In this document: in pieces, positions 1 to 7,695 of the stretch | Layout of the letters: each line of letters opens with the position of its first letter | Position numbering within the stretch: position 1 is the first letter of the stretch | DNA from: a virus | IMG/VR virus record: IMGVR_UViG_3300020438_005666 | Location: 45,557-109,556 of that record | Direction: 5' to 3' (one strand) | Length of the DNA: 64,000 bases | Position numbers and translations under genes: made by a program | The notes under the pieces: generated by a model | What the model saw: only the letters and a program-made list of their open reading frames with translations | The model's database searches: none | Told to the model about the DNA's origin: nothing

Positions 1-2
1 TT

Positions 3-95
3 GATTTTAGCATAAATAATCAAGAGCTACCAATTGTAGAAACACATCAATTAATTAAAAACTACCTAGAGAAACAAAGGATAATACCATTATAA
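3..95 (+). CDS. C-terminal end of an upstream gene (partial)
   Basis: An open frame enters from the left edge and stops at TAA 93-95, leaving about 30 residues that end in ...EKQRIIPL. Too little remains to assign a function. It runs in the same direction as the nuclease and polymerase genes that follow and probably belongs to the same replication operon. Its stop overlaps the extended reading frame of the next gene. Confidence 0.5.
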   Translation, partial: DFSINNQELPIVETHQLIKNYLEKQRIIPL

Positions 96-133
96 TTACA
101 TACTTTAGAAGTTCTTCTTATGGTACGCATAAT

Positions 134-1153
134 ATGTGCGAGCAACAATATTTTATTGAATATGTTCTTGGTAGAAGAGGTTCCTCTAATAAAAAAGCAG
201 ACAAGGGCACAATTGTCCATAAGGTATTAGAAATATTAGCCCTTATGAAAAAAGGTATACAAGATAAGGAAGTATCTATTGATGATGAAATTATAGGAGC
301 TATAGATTTAAATACTTGCGATATGTTTGATAATAAATATGTCTTATATTTATGTAATGCTGTATACGATTATTATACCTCTAGATTTACTAACCATCAA
401 TGGTTTCAAAAAGATCGTACAGATTGTATAGAATGGGTAAGGAAAACATTAACAGGTAATAATAGATTATTTGATCCTAGATTAAGAGATGTTTTTAGGT
501 CTGAACAACATTTCGACCTATCTATAGATAAACCTTGGGCTAAATATAAATATGATACAGTTGAGGGTGAATTAGAAGGCCATCTATCTATTAAAGGCAC
601 CGTAGACTTGATAACTAAGGTGTCTGATGATACCTTAGAAATTATTGACTGGAAAACTGGTAAAAGATTAAACTGGGCTACTGGAGAAGAAAAAACTCAA
701 GAAAAGTTAGAACAAGATCCTCAGTTAAGGATATATCATTATGCTATACATAGATTATTTCCAGAATTTAAACATATTATTATGACAATTAATTTTATGA
801 ATGATGGTGGTCCTTTCTCAATATGCTTTGATAATGATGACAACGCAGTTGTTGCCGAATATATGATTAGAGAAAAATTCAATAGAATAAAAAATAGTAA
901 GAGTCCTCATTTAAAGAAAACATGGAAATGTACTAAATTATGTCATTTTGGAAAGAACAATTTTTTGCAAGACGAGACAGTATCTCCTATGATAGAATAT
1001 AGAGATCGTCAAGTTACACATAAGGATGAGTTGATGACACAATGCGAACAGATTAAACACGACAATGATGTGAATGGTATGGATTATGTAGTAGAAAAAT
1101 ACACTGCCCCAGGACATTCTGTAGACACATACAAAGCCCCAGGAGAGGTTTAA
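134..1153 (+). CDS. PD-(D/E)XK nuclease, RecB/Cas4-like exonuclease
   Basis: Seen: a RecB-type nuclease signature in the order GTIVH near residue 25-29, KGTVDLI (Asp158), LEIIDWKTGK (Asp172, Lys174) and a QxxxY motif at Gln197-Tyr201. This is the layout of PD-(D/E)XK exonucleases that process DNA ends during phage replication and recombination. C-x3-C near the C-terminus and Cys2 could be remnants of an iron-sulfur cluster, but that is inference. The open frame continues upstream of the ATG at 134 and encodes ITYFRSSSYGTHN, the usual N-terminal motif of this family (S-S-Y...C..QY). The real start is therefore probably further left, perhaps the non-ATG codon ATT at 89, which lies 8 nt after an AAAGG ribosome site at 76-80. 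It sits directly before the polymerase gene. Confidence 0.8.
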   Translation: MCEQQYFIEYVLGRRGSSNKKADKGTIVHKVLEILALMKKGIQDKEVSIDDEIIGAIDLNTCDMFDNKYVLYLCNAVYDYYTSRFTNHQWFQKDRTDCIEWVRKTLTGNNRLFDPRLRDVFRSEQHFDLSIDKPWAKYKYDTVEGELEGHLSIKGTVDLITKVSDDTLEIIDWKTGKRLNWATGEEKTQEKLEQDPQLRIYHYAIHRLFPEFKHIIMTINFMNDGGPFSICFDNDDNAVVAEYMIREKFNRIKNSKSPHLKKTWKCTKLCHFGKNNFLQDETVSPMIEYRDRQVTHKDELMTQCEQIKHDNDVNGMDYVVEKYTAPGHSVDTYKAPGEV

Positions 1154-1156
1154 TTA

Positions 1157-3031
1157 ATGTACACACCATTACATGTACATACGCATTATAGCTTATTGGA
1201 TGGTATATCTAAACCTGAGCAAATTGCTAAAAGATGCGCTAGTCTTAATATCAAGTCCTGCGCTATTACTGATCACGGCACTATATCTGGTAATATAGAT
1301 TTTTATAGAACTATGAAGCAAAATAATATTAAGCCTATATTAGGTTGCGAATTATATATTAGTGCTGACGCTACCATTAAGGATAAAACTAATAGATCTT
1401 TGTCACACTTAGTAGTTCTTGCTAAAAATTATGATGGCTGGCAAGATCTTATTAAGATAGTCTCTGTATCTAATAGCGAAGAATATTTTTACTATAAACC
1501 TAGAATTGATTTAAATATATTAAAAAAGTATATAAATAATCAAGACCTTATTTGTATTTCGGGACATCCCGGTTCTACGCTAGCTAATGAGATATATAGT
1601 TTTGATAAGGCAGCCATGATTGACGATTGGGAAAATAAAGCTTTGCAACATATATCTAATCTACAAGATGTGTTTGGTAAAGATAATTTTTTTATTGAAA
1701 TACAATTAATGGACGCAGGCAATGAGCATCAACAGATTATAGGAAAGTCATTAAGAGATCTTTCTAAGTCAAAGCATATTCCTAGAGTTGCCACTATAGA
1801 CGCACACTATTGCGATATTCTAGACGCTGTAGATCAAAGAGTGTTACTATGTAGTTCTCTAAAGACGACACTCCCCGATGTATCAAATAAAATTTTAAAT
1901 AATCAAGAAGTGGCATTGTCTACCTTTTTTACTTCTGATAAATATTACATATTATCACCAGAAGAAATGGATGAATTACATGATTCAGAAGAACTTGAAA
2001 ATACTATAAAAATAGATAATATGTGTGAGGATTATGATATTTTAAAATCTCCACAATTACCAGATTTTGAATGCCCAGATAAACAAACGCCTATAGACTA
2101 TATTAGAGAGTTATGTAGGGGTGGCTGGCGGTCCAAAATACAAAACAAAGTACCAAAAGAAAAGCATGAAATATATGTAGAAAGAATCAAACAAGAACTT
2201 GATGTTTTAGCGAAAGCAAATTTGTCTAGTTATTTTTTGATTGTAAAAGATATCGTTGATTATGTTAAATCAATTGATTGTTTGCCAGGACCGGGTAGAG
2301 GCAGTGCTGCTGGTTGTCTAGTGTCGTACCTTATAGGTATTACAGCTATAGACCCTATTGAATATGATTTAATTTTTGAAAGATTTTATAATACAGGGAG
2401 AAACACCGATAAACATATATCAATGCCTGATATTGATGTGGACGTACCTATAGAGCATAGAGAAGCTATTATTAATTATATTAAAGATAAGTATGGATAT
2501 GATAAAGTTTCTCAAATGATTACTTTTAATACTCTAAAAGGCAGGGGAGCTTTGAAGGAAGTTTTAAGGGTTTACGGCAACATATCTTTCCAAGAAATGA
2601 ATAAAATAACAAAAAATATTCCAGATGAAGCAAAAATAGCTGACGAATTGCAACAAATGAAAGATGGGAATGGTGGGGCATCCATAATTAGATGGGCTCT
2701 AGAAAATAACGGAGACAAACTAAAAGAATGGTGCCATTTAAATGATGATGGTGAGCTACAAGGCCCATTAGCAAAAAGATTTGAGCAAGCTATTCGGTTA
2801 GAGGGCTCTAAATATAATCAATCAAAACATGCTGCTGGTATAGCTATAGCCAATAACTCTTTGAACTCTATATGTCCAATGATATGGGATAAAAAAACAA
2901 ATCAAAATATAGCAGGGTTTGAAATGTCCGACTTAGAATCAATTGGTGTTATAAAATTCGATATTTTAGGCATAGCCCTATTGGATAAGATCATGTTAGC
3001 TAAAAATTTACTGAATATAAAGGCTTTATAA
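1157..3031 (+). CDS. dnaE: DNA polymerase III alpha subunit, N-terminal half (PHP + palm + thumb)
   Basis: This is the N-terminal half of a DnaE-type replicative polymerase, 624 aa. The PHP domain has HVHTH at residues 6-10, TDHG at 38-41, GCE at 63-65, GHPGS at 137-140 and DAH at 215-217, so the metal ligands look intact. The palm has PGPGRGSAAG near 377-386, PDIDVD with Asp427 and Asp429, and KFDILG with Asp602, corresponding to the three catalytic aspartates of E. coli alpha (401, 403, 555). The protein stops 22 residues after the third aspartate, just where the fingers domain should begin. The missing half is encoded at 3895-5505. The stop TAA overlaps the ATG of the next small ORF, so translation is coupled. 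No intein sequence is visible at the break. Confidence 0.93.
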   Translation: MYTPLHVHTHYSLLDGISKPEQIAKRCASLNIKSCAITDHGTISGNIDFYRTMKQNNIKPILGCELYISADATIKDKTNRSLSHLVVLAKNYDGWQDLIKIVSVSNSEEYFYYKPRIDLNILKKYINNQDLICISGHPGSTLANEIYSFDKAAMIDDWENKALQHISNLQDVFGKDNFFIEIQLMDAGNEHQQIIGKSLRDLSKSKHIPRVATIDAHYCDILDAVDQRVLLCSSLKTTLPDVSNKILNNQEVALSTFFTSDKYYILSPEEMDELHDSEELENTIKIDNMCEDYDILKSPQLPDFECPDKQTPIDYIRELCRGGWRSKIQNKVPKEKHEIYVERIKQELDVLAKANLSSYFLIVKDIVDYVKSIDCLPGPGRGSAAGCLVSYLIGITAIDPIEYDLIFERFYNTGRNTDKHISMPDIDVDVPIEHREAIINYIKDKYGYDKVSQMITFNTLKGRGALKEVLRVYGNISFQEMNKITKNIPDEAKIADELQQMKDGNGGASIIRWALENNGDKLKEWCHLNDDGELQGPLAKRFEQAIRLEGSKYNQSKHAAGIAIANNSLNSICPMIWDKKTNQNIAGFEMSDLESIGVIKFDILGIALLDKIMLAKNLLNIKAL

Positions 3032-3207
3032 TGGAATTCCAGAATGTAAAAGTGGGTCAAAGATTTATTTACAATAAATTAGAATATTTAAAAATTACTG
3101 AAATAAAAAAGAACTGTTGCCAAATTGAATGTAATGCGTTAAAATTACAGGATAACAACAAAATACTTTTTGAATACAAAGCAAAGGTGGAGGTAATAAA
3201 TGATTAG
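3031..3207 (+). CDS. 58-aa hypothetical protein between the polymerase halves
   Basis: A small ORF starts at an ATG that overlaps the stop of the upstream polymerase half (TAATG). It ends inside the first codons of the exonuclease gene, overlapping it by 8 nt. The product begins MEFQNVKVGQRFIYNKLEY and is rich in Lys, Ile and Asn, with a VGxxFxYxxxxYLKI pattern suggestive of a small beta-strand protein. I do not recognise a family. The gapless coupling on both sides argues that it is translated. It contains the exonuclease ribosome site GGTGGAGG at 3187-3194. Confidence 0.6.
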   Translation: MEFQNVKVGQRFIYNKLEYLKITEIKKNCCQIECNALKLQDNNKILFEYKAKVEVIND

Positions 3208-3898
3208 GAATAAAATTTGTGTTTTTGATTTTGAAACAGATGGGATAAACCCTTCTGTTTGTAGTCCGGTTCAGTTATCTGCGGTAATTGTTGATCCTAT
3301 AAAGCTAGATATTGTTAAAAATTCACAGTTTAATGTGATGCTTAAACCTGAAAAATTGGAAGATGAGTCTTGCGATAATCCTTATACCGACTCGGATATT
3401 TTAGAATGGCACGGTAAGGTGAAAGCTATCTCGGCTCAACAGGTATTATCTGATTGGAAGCAATACCCTAATCAGAAACATGCTTGGTCTCAATTCGTAT
3501 CGTATTTAGATAAATATCACTCAAAAGCTAATGGGGGTAAAAAATCTCAATTTACAGCACCTATTGCTTGTGGGTATAATATATTAAGATTTGATATGCC
3601 AATTGTAGATAGATTAAGTGTAAAATATGATAATGTTAATAAAGAAAAAAGTACGTGTTTATTTCACCCTAGAGACAAGATAGATTTAATGCATGTTATG
3701 TTCTTGTGGATGAGTTATGTTTCCGAAGTTAGATCTTTATCTTTAGATAATATGAGAGATTATCTAGGATTAAGCAAAGATAATGCTCATGATGCAATTA
3801 AAGATGTTGAGGATTGTGCAAAAATATTAATTAGATTCTTAAGACTGCATAAAAATTTAAGCAGTAAGATACAATTTAAAGGCGCTTTTAGTTCATGA
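3200..3898 (+). CDS. DEDDh 3'-5' exonuclease (DnaQ-like, candidate proofreading subunit)
   Basis: Seen: Exo I motif VFDFETDG with Asp10 and Glu12, an Exo II-type segment GYNILRFDMPI in mid protein, and Exo III motif HDAIKDVED with His197 and Asp202. This is the catalytic set of DnaQ-type DEDDh exonucleases, which remove mismatched 3' ends with two metal ions. The length of 232 aa fits a stand-alone epsilon-like subunit. The gene lies between the two halves of the replicative polymerase, overlapping the 58-aa ORF by 8 nt and the C-terminal half by an ATGA, so all four products should be made together. A proofreading role for this polymerase is inferred from position and family. Ribosome site GGAGG lies 7-8 nt before the ATG. 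Confidence 0.85.
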   Translation: MIRNKICVFDFETDGINPSVCSPVQLSAVIVDPIKLDIVKNSQFNVMLKPEKLEDESCDNPYTDSDILEWHGKVKAISAQQVLSDWKQYPNQKHAWSQFVSYLDKYHSKANGGKKSQFTAPIACGYNILRFDMPIVDRLSVKYDNVNKEKSTCLFHPRDKIDLMHVMFLWMSYVSEVRSLSLDNMRDYLGLSKDNAHDAIKDVEDCAKILIRFLRLHKNLSSKIQFKGAFSS

Positions 3899-5505
3899 AA
3901 ACGATAACATTTGCAGATTGTGCTTGCGAGTTTCCTGTCGGAAAAGACGGAAGCGTTGACTTAGATATTAGTTTAGAAAATATTTGCCTAAGCTGTAATA
4001 GAACATGGAATTTAATATCTGAAGGGAATACTAAGGGTTGCTTTCAGTTAGAATCTAGACTAGGTCAGATGATGTCTAAGAAATTAAAACCTAACAATAT
4101 AGAGCAGCTTTCTGCCTTGATAAGTATCATGAGGCCGGGATGTCTAGAAGCTTATCGTGATGGTAAGTCTGTTAGCAATCATTATATAGATAAAAAAAAT
4201 CAAGAAGAAGAAGTAGACTTTTTCCATGAGTCATTAGAACCTATATTGAAAACCACCTATGGAGAAATGGTTTATCAAGAACAAGCTATGCAAATATGTC
4301 AGTGTGTTGCTAATTTCGATCTCACCGAAGCTGATAAATTAAGAAAAGCTATCGGTAAGAAACAACCAGAAGAAATGAAAAAGATTAAAAAGATTTTTAT
4401 CAAAAAAACAGCATCCGCTAAAATATTATCAAAAGAAGAAGCTGAGCAGGTGTTTGGATGGATTGAAAAAAGTCAAAGATATAGTTTTAATAAAAGTCAT
4501 GCTGTTAGTTATGCTTATAATGCATACTTGTCTGCTTATATAAAAGCTCATTTTCCTAAACATTTTTTTGCAGCATATATGAAATTTGCTAAAGATAAAA
4601 TAGATCCCTTAAAAGAAATTCAAGAATTAGTCAATAATGCTAACCAAATGGGTATAGATGTTTATAAACCTAGCATTCGAAAACCATCAAAAGAATTTTT
4701 TATAGATCAAGACGATAATAATATCTATTTTGGTCTTACTGATATTAAAGGTGTTGGTGATTCAGTTTATGAAAAAATTACAGAAATATTAAATAATATT
4801 AATTTAAAAAATATGGGATTCGGTAAGTTATATTGCGAATTTTTACAACATATCAACTCTACAGCAGCAAAAGCTATTATATCTGTTGGAGCTATAGATA
4901 CTTTGTCTATATCTAGAAATAAAATGTTATTTTACTACGAAAACTTAAATAGTCTTACCGACAGAGAGCTGTCTGTACTAAATAAAATTTTTGATAAAGA
5001 AATTGATATAGATAAAGCATTGGCTATCTTAATAGATAATACAGAAAAAAAGCTGATAGCTAAGAGAAAGAATGTAGTATTATCTATCATCAATAGTATA
5101 AATAAGCCGCCTTACAACTTAGAAGATAGTCCAGAATGGTTAGCTAGTAATGAAAGATTCTATTTAGGTATATCTCTAACCTGTCATAAAATTGATGGTT
5201 GTGATATATATACGGCTAATGCAGAATGTAAAGATCTATTAAAAAACAACTGCCCTAAACAGCCTATTTTAGGAGCAGAAATTGTAGATATAAATGTTAT
5301 CAAAACCAAAAGGGGTTTAAATCCAGGTCAGGAAATGGCTTTTGTTAAAGCTGAAGACTCTACTGGAGTTTCTGATCTTGTTGTGTTTCCAGAAGAATAT
5401 ACAAAATATAAAGATTTATTAATGGAAGGTAATACTTTAATATTAAAATTAGATAGGTCCAAGGATAAGGATTCTTTTATAGTGAAGAAATGCTGGCAAG
5501 TATAG
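3895..5505 (+). CDS. dnaE: DNA polymerase III alpha subunit, C-terminal half (fingers to OB fold)
   Basis: This 536-aa protein continues the polymerase where the first half stops. Residues around 45-55 carry GNTKGCFQLESRLG, matching the VFQLES segment that opens the fingers. Then come MRPGCLEAYRDG, TYGEMVYQEQAMQIC, KLRKAIGKKQPEEM and YSFNKSHAVSYA, all conserved DnaE fingers motifs. A helix-hairpin-helix-like part follows, with ISVGAIDTL, and the last ~90 residues (ILGAEIVDINVIKTKRG onward) look like the OB fold. The first ~40 residues are poorly conserved and may be an added interaction surface. The start ATG overlaps the exonuclease stop (ATGA). Together with 1157-3031 it gives about 1160 residues, the length of a normal DnaE. 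Activity must depend on association of the halves. Confidence 0.92.
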   Translation: MKTITFADCACEFPVGKDGSVDLDISLENICLSCNRTWNLISEGNTKGCFQLESRLGQMMSKKLKPNNIEQLSALISIMRPGCLEAYRDGKSVSNHYIDKKNQEEEVDFFHESLEPILKTTYGEMVYQEQAMQICQCVANFDLTEADKLRKAIGKKQPEEMKKIKKIFIKKTASAKILSKEEAEQVFGWIEKSQRYSFNKSHAVSYAYNAYLSAYIKAHFPKHFFAAYMKFAKDKIDPLKEIQELVNNANQMGIDVYKPSIRKPSKEFFIDQDDNNIYFGLTDIKGVGDSVYEKITEILNNINLKNMGFGKLYCEFLQHINSTAAKAIISVGAIDTLSISRNKMLFYYENLNSLTDRELSVLNKIFDKEIDIDKALAILIDNTEKKLIAKRKNVVLSIINSINKPPYNLEDSPEWLASNERFYLGISLTCHKIDGCDIYTANAECKDLLKNNCPKQPILGAEIVDINVIKTKRGLNPGQEMAFVKAEDSTGVSDLVVFPEEYTKYKDLLMEGNTLILKLDRSKDKDSFIVKKCWQV

Positions 5506-5507
5506 GC

Positions 5508-5535
5508 TTGACTCAACCTTAGAAAAGCTTATAAT
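5508..5535 (+). promoter_or_regulatory. Sigma70-type promoter upstream of ssb
   Basis: TTGACT at 5508-5513 and TATAAT at 5530-5535 are separated by 16 bp. The site lies immediately after the stop of the polymerase C-terminal half and 55 nt before the ssb start, allowing ssb to be expressed separately from the polymerase operon. Confidence 0.6.
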
Positions 5536-5589
5536 AACATATGTTGTCAATTGAGACTTTTACATTGTTTTATAAAAATAGGAGTTGTT

Positions 5590-5997
5590 ATGAATTTAGT
5601 AATTTTGAGAGGTAACATAGCTAGAGACCCTGAACTTAGATATGTTAATACTTCTGGCAGGGAAACTGCTGTGATTAATTTTACCGTAGCGGTTTCACGA
5701 GAATTTACTAAGAATAATGGAGAGCAGGATAAGGTTACGACCTTTGTTAATTGCGAAGCTTGGGACACTGGCGCTGAAGCTATTGGCAATTCTTTCCGAA
5801 AGGGAGATTTAGTCATGATCGAAGGATCATTAAGAAATGATTCCTGGGAAAAAGATGGTATCAAAAGATCCACAATGAAAGTTAGGGTAAATAATTTTGC
5901 TAGAATTCAGAAGATTTCTAAGTCTTCTGGCGCTAACAAAAAAGATAGTCAGGAGACTAGTCAGGACAGTAGTGGAGAACCTGCCGTAGCTTTCTAA
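5590..5997 (+). CDS. ssb: Single-stranded DNA-binding protein
   Basis: SSB coats single-stranded DNA at the replication fork. The N-terminal ~105 residues are a bacterial-type OB fold: MNLVILRGNIARDPELRY, VINFTVAVSREFTK, TFVNCEAWDTGAEAI and KGDLVMIEGSLR all match conserved SSB strands. A short Ser/Gln-rich linker leads to a tail ending SSGEPAVAF, a relaxed version of the acidic DDDIPF tip that recruits partner proteins. The start at 5590 is chosen because MNLVILRGN is the conserved N-terminus and AGGAG at 5580-5584 sits 5 nt before it. An earlier in-frame start at 5551 would add an unrelated 13 residues. It has its own promoter just upstream and a strong terminator just downstream. Confidence 0.93.
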   Translation: MNLVILRGNIARDPELRYVNTSGRETAVINFTVAVSREFTKNNGEQDKVTTFVNCEAWDTGAEAIGNSFRKGDLVMIEGSLRNDSWEKDGIKRSTMKVRVNNFARIQKISKSSGANKKDSQETSQDSSGEPAVAF

Positions 5998-6015
5998 TAT
6001 AGGTTGCTGTGGTGA

Positions 6016-6056
6016 GTGCGGAAGTCTTGTTGTGGGGGCTTCCGCACATTTTTTTT
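6016..6056 (+). terminator. Rho-independent terminator after ssb
   Basis: A perfect 9-bp stem, GTGCGGAAG at 6016-6024 and CTTCCGCAC at 6039-6047, encloses a 14-nt loop and is followed by A and eight T residues (6049-6056). It closes the replication operon. The glycosyltransferase start lies 19 nt beyond it. Confidence 0.9.
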
Positions 6057-6074
6057 ATAGAGACTAATTTATTT

Positions 6075-7694
6075 ATGCCTAATAATAAAAAACTCAAAGT
6101 ATTATTCTGTACTGAATCTGGCCATATTAATTCTGGATATGGTAACTACACAAGGTCTTTACTTTCTAGGCTTTATGATTCTAATAAATATAAAATAGCC
6201 GAGCTATCTTGCTACAGAAGTTGCGACATTCCTAAAGAAGAAAAATGGAAAATATATCCTAATGCAGTTACTAAAACAGATGAAAGACATGAATCCTATC
6301 AAGCTAATTTTACTAACCAATTTGGTCAATGGCGTTTTGATATAGTTTTAGCTGATTTTAAACCTGATGTAGTCGTAGACTTTAGAGATATCTTTATGTC
6401 TATATATCAAGAAGCTTCTGTTTTTAGAAATAAATTTCACTGGATTTTAGCCCCAACTATAGATTCTTTACCTCTCAAGCAAGAGTGGCTATCTGCCATG
6501 CAGCATTGCGACACATTACTAACACATACAGACTGGGCTAAAAAAGAACTTTCTCAACAATATGATTTAGATATTAAGGGTGTGGTTAAAGATTCTGTAG
6601 ATACAAATATTTTTAAACCAAAAAACCAAACCTCTTGCAGACAACAACTATCTATAGAGCTTGATACTTTTGTGGTTGGTAGCGTAATGAGAAATGCGAA
6701 AAGAAAATTAATACCCAATACTTTAAAACTTATATCGAAACTACAAAAACAAAATCCTAATAAAAAAATATTGTTATATCTACACACAAGCTATCCAGAA
6801 GGTAAGGGGTGGGATATTCCAGAATTATTATTAAGATATAAAGTTTTTAATAATGTATTATTCTCTTATAAATGTAAGAGCTGTTCTAAATGGTCTCCTA
6901 TGTTATGGCATGGAGAGGTATGTGTATGTCCTTATTGTAAACAAAAAAAGCTTACCATATGTAATGTAAATAATGGATTGTTAGATTCAGATATGCATAA
7001 GATTTATAATGCTATGGATATTTATTTACAATATTCTATATGTGAAGGTTTTGGTATACCCCCACTAGAAGCAGCATCTTGCGGTACACCCTTTATTTCT
7101 GTAAAACATGGAGCTATGTTAGACTTAATAAACGATCTTGATGGTTTTGGAGTAGATATTAAATGTGACTTTACTGAACAAGAAAGTGGTGCGGATAGAG
7201 TATATCCTGACGACAAACATTGTCTGGATATCTTACAGAATTATATTGACATGGATTTAATACAAAGGCGAGAATTAAAAACAAAAATTAGAAAAAATGT
7301 TATTGAAAAACACTCTTGGGATATTACAGCAAATAATTTTCAAAATATCTTTGATAGTATTCCCAAAAGTAAAATAAAATGGACACCTATTAGTAAAGAA
7401 TATTTTGACTCTTTAAATAAGGACATGCCAGACCTTGCTTCTAATAGAGACTTTGTTTATTATGTAATAGATAATGTTTTAGAAGAGCCCCACCTTAAGA
7501 AACAATTTTTTATTCAACAAATTATACGCTCTTTAAATACTGGCTATATAATGAATGATAGTGAGGTTGTTAAGTTCGGTAGACAACAGGCCGTAAATAT
7601 TCTACAAATGTGGTTTAATAATAAAATAAATTTAAATAAAGTGCTAGAGGATATTTCGATATTAACAAACAGAGATTTCTTGGATTATCGTTAA
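6075..7694 (+). CDS. GT-B glycosyltransferase (family 4-like) with zinc-ribbon insertion
   Basis: A 539-aa retaining-type glycosyltransferase. The C-terminal donor-binding domain carries EGFGIPPLEA with Glu323 and Glu331 (the EX7E motif), followed by GTPFISVKHG. The N-terminal half begins LKVLFCTESGHINSGYGNYTRSLL, with a Gly-rich acceptor-domain loop. An unusual insertion near residues 267-296 has C-x2-C, then C-x-C-x2-C and a last Cys, which looks like a treble-clef or zinc-ribbon module not normally present in this family. ATG 6075 is preferred over an upstream GTG at 6009 because that extension would run through the terminator. The next gene starts 1 nt after the stop. It probably glycosylates phage DNA, virion protein or host surface; which one cannot be told. 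Confidence 0.82.
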   Translation: MPNNKKLKVLFCTESGHINSGYGNYTRSLLSRLYDSNKYKIAELSCYRSCDIPKEEKWKIYPNAVTKTDERHESYQANFTNQFGQWRFDIVLADFKPDVVVDFRDIFMSIYQEASVFRNKFHWILAPTIDSLPLKQEWLSAMQHCDTLLTHTDWAKKELSQQYDLDIKGVVKDSVDTNIFKPKNQTSCRQQLSIELDTFVVGSVMRNAKRKLIPNTLKLISKLQKQNPNKKILLYLHTSYPEGKGWDIPELLLRYKVFNNVLFSYKCKSCSKWSPMLWHGEVCVCPYCKQKKLTICNVNNGLLDSDMHKIYNAMDIYLQYSICEGFGIPPLEAASCGTPFISVKHGAMLDLINDLDGFGVDIKCDFTEQESGADRVYPDDKHCLDILQNYIDMDLIQRRELKTKIRKNVIEKHSWDITANNFQNIFDSIPKSKIKWTPISKEYFDSLNKDMPDLASNRDFVYYVIDNVLEEPHLKKQFFIQQIIRSLNTGYIMNDSEVVKFGRQQAVNILQMWFNNKINLNKVLEDISILTNRDFLDYR

Positions 7695-7695
7695 C

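Noticed and set aside
3000-3900. Split intein or self-splicing intron joining the DnaE halves
   Set aside because: The N-half ends in an ordinary helix with no Cys/Ser-start intein block, the C-half has no His-Asn end before its conserved part, and the intervening genes have their own starts and ribosome sites. The cyanobacterial intein site (FNKSH) lies intact inside the C-half.
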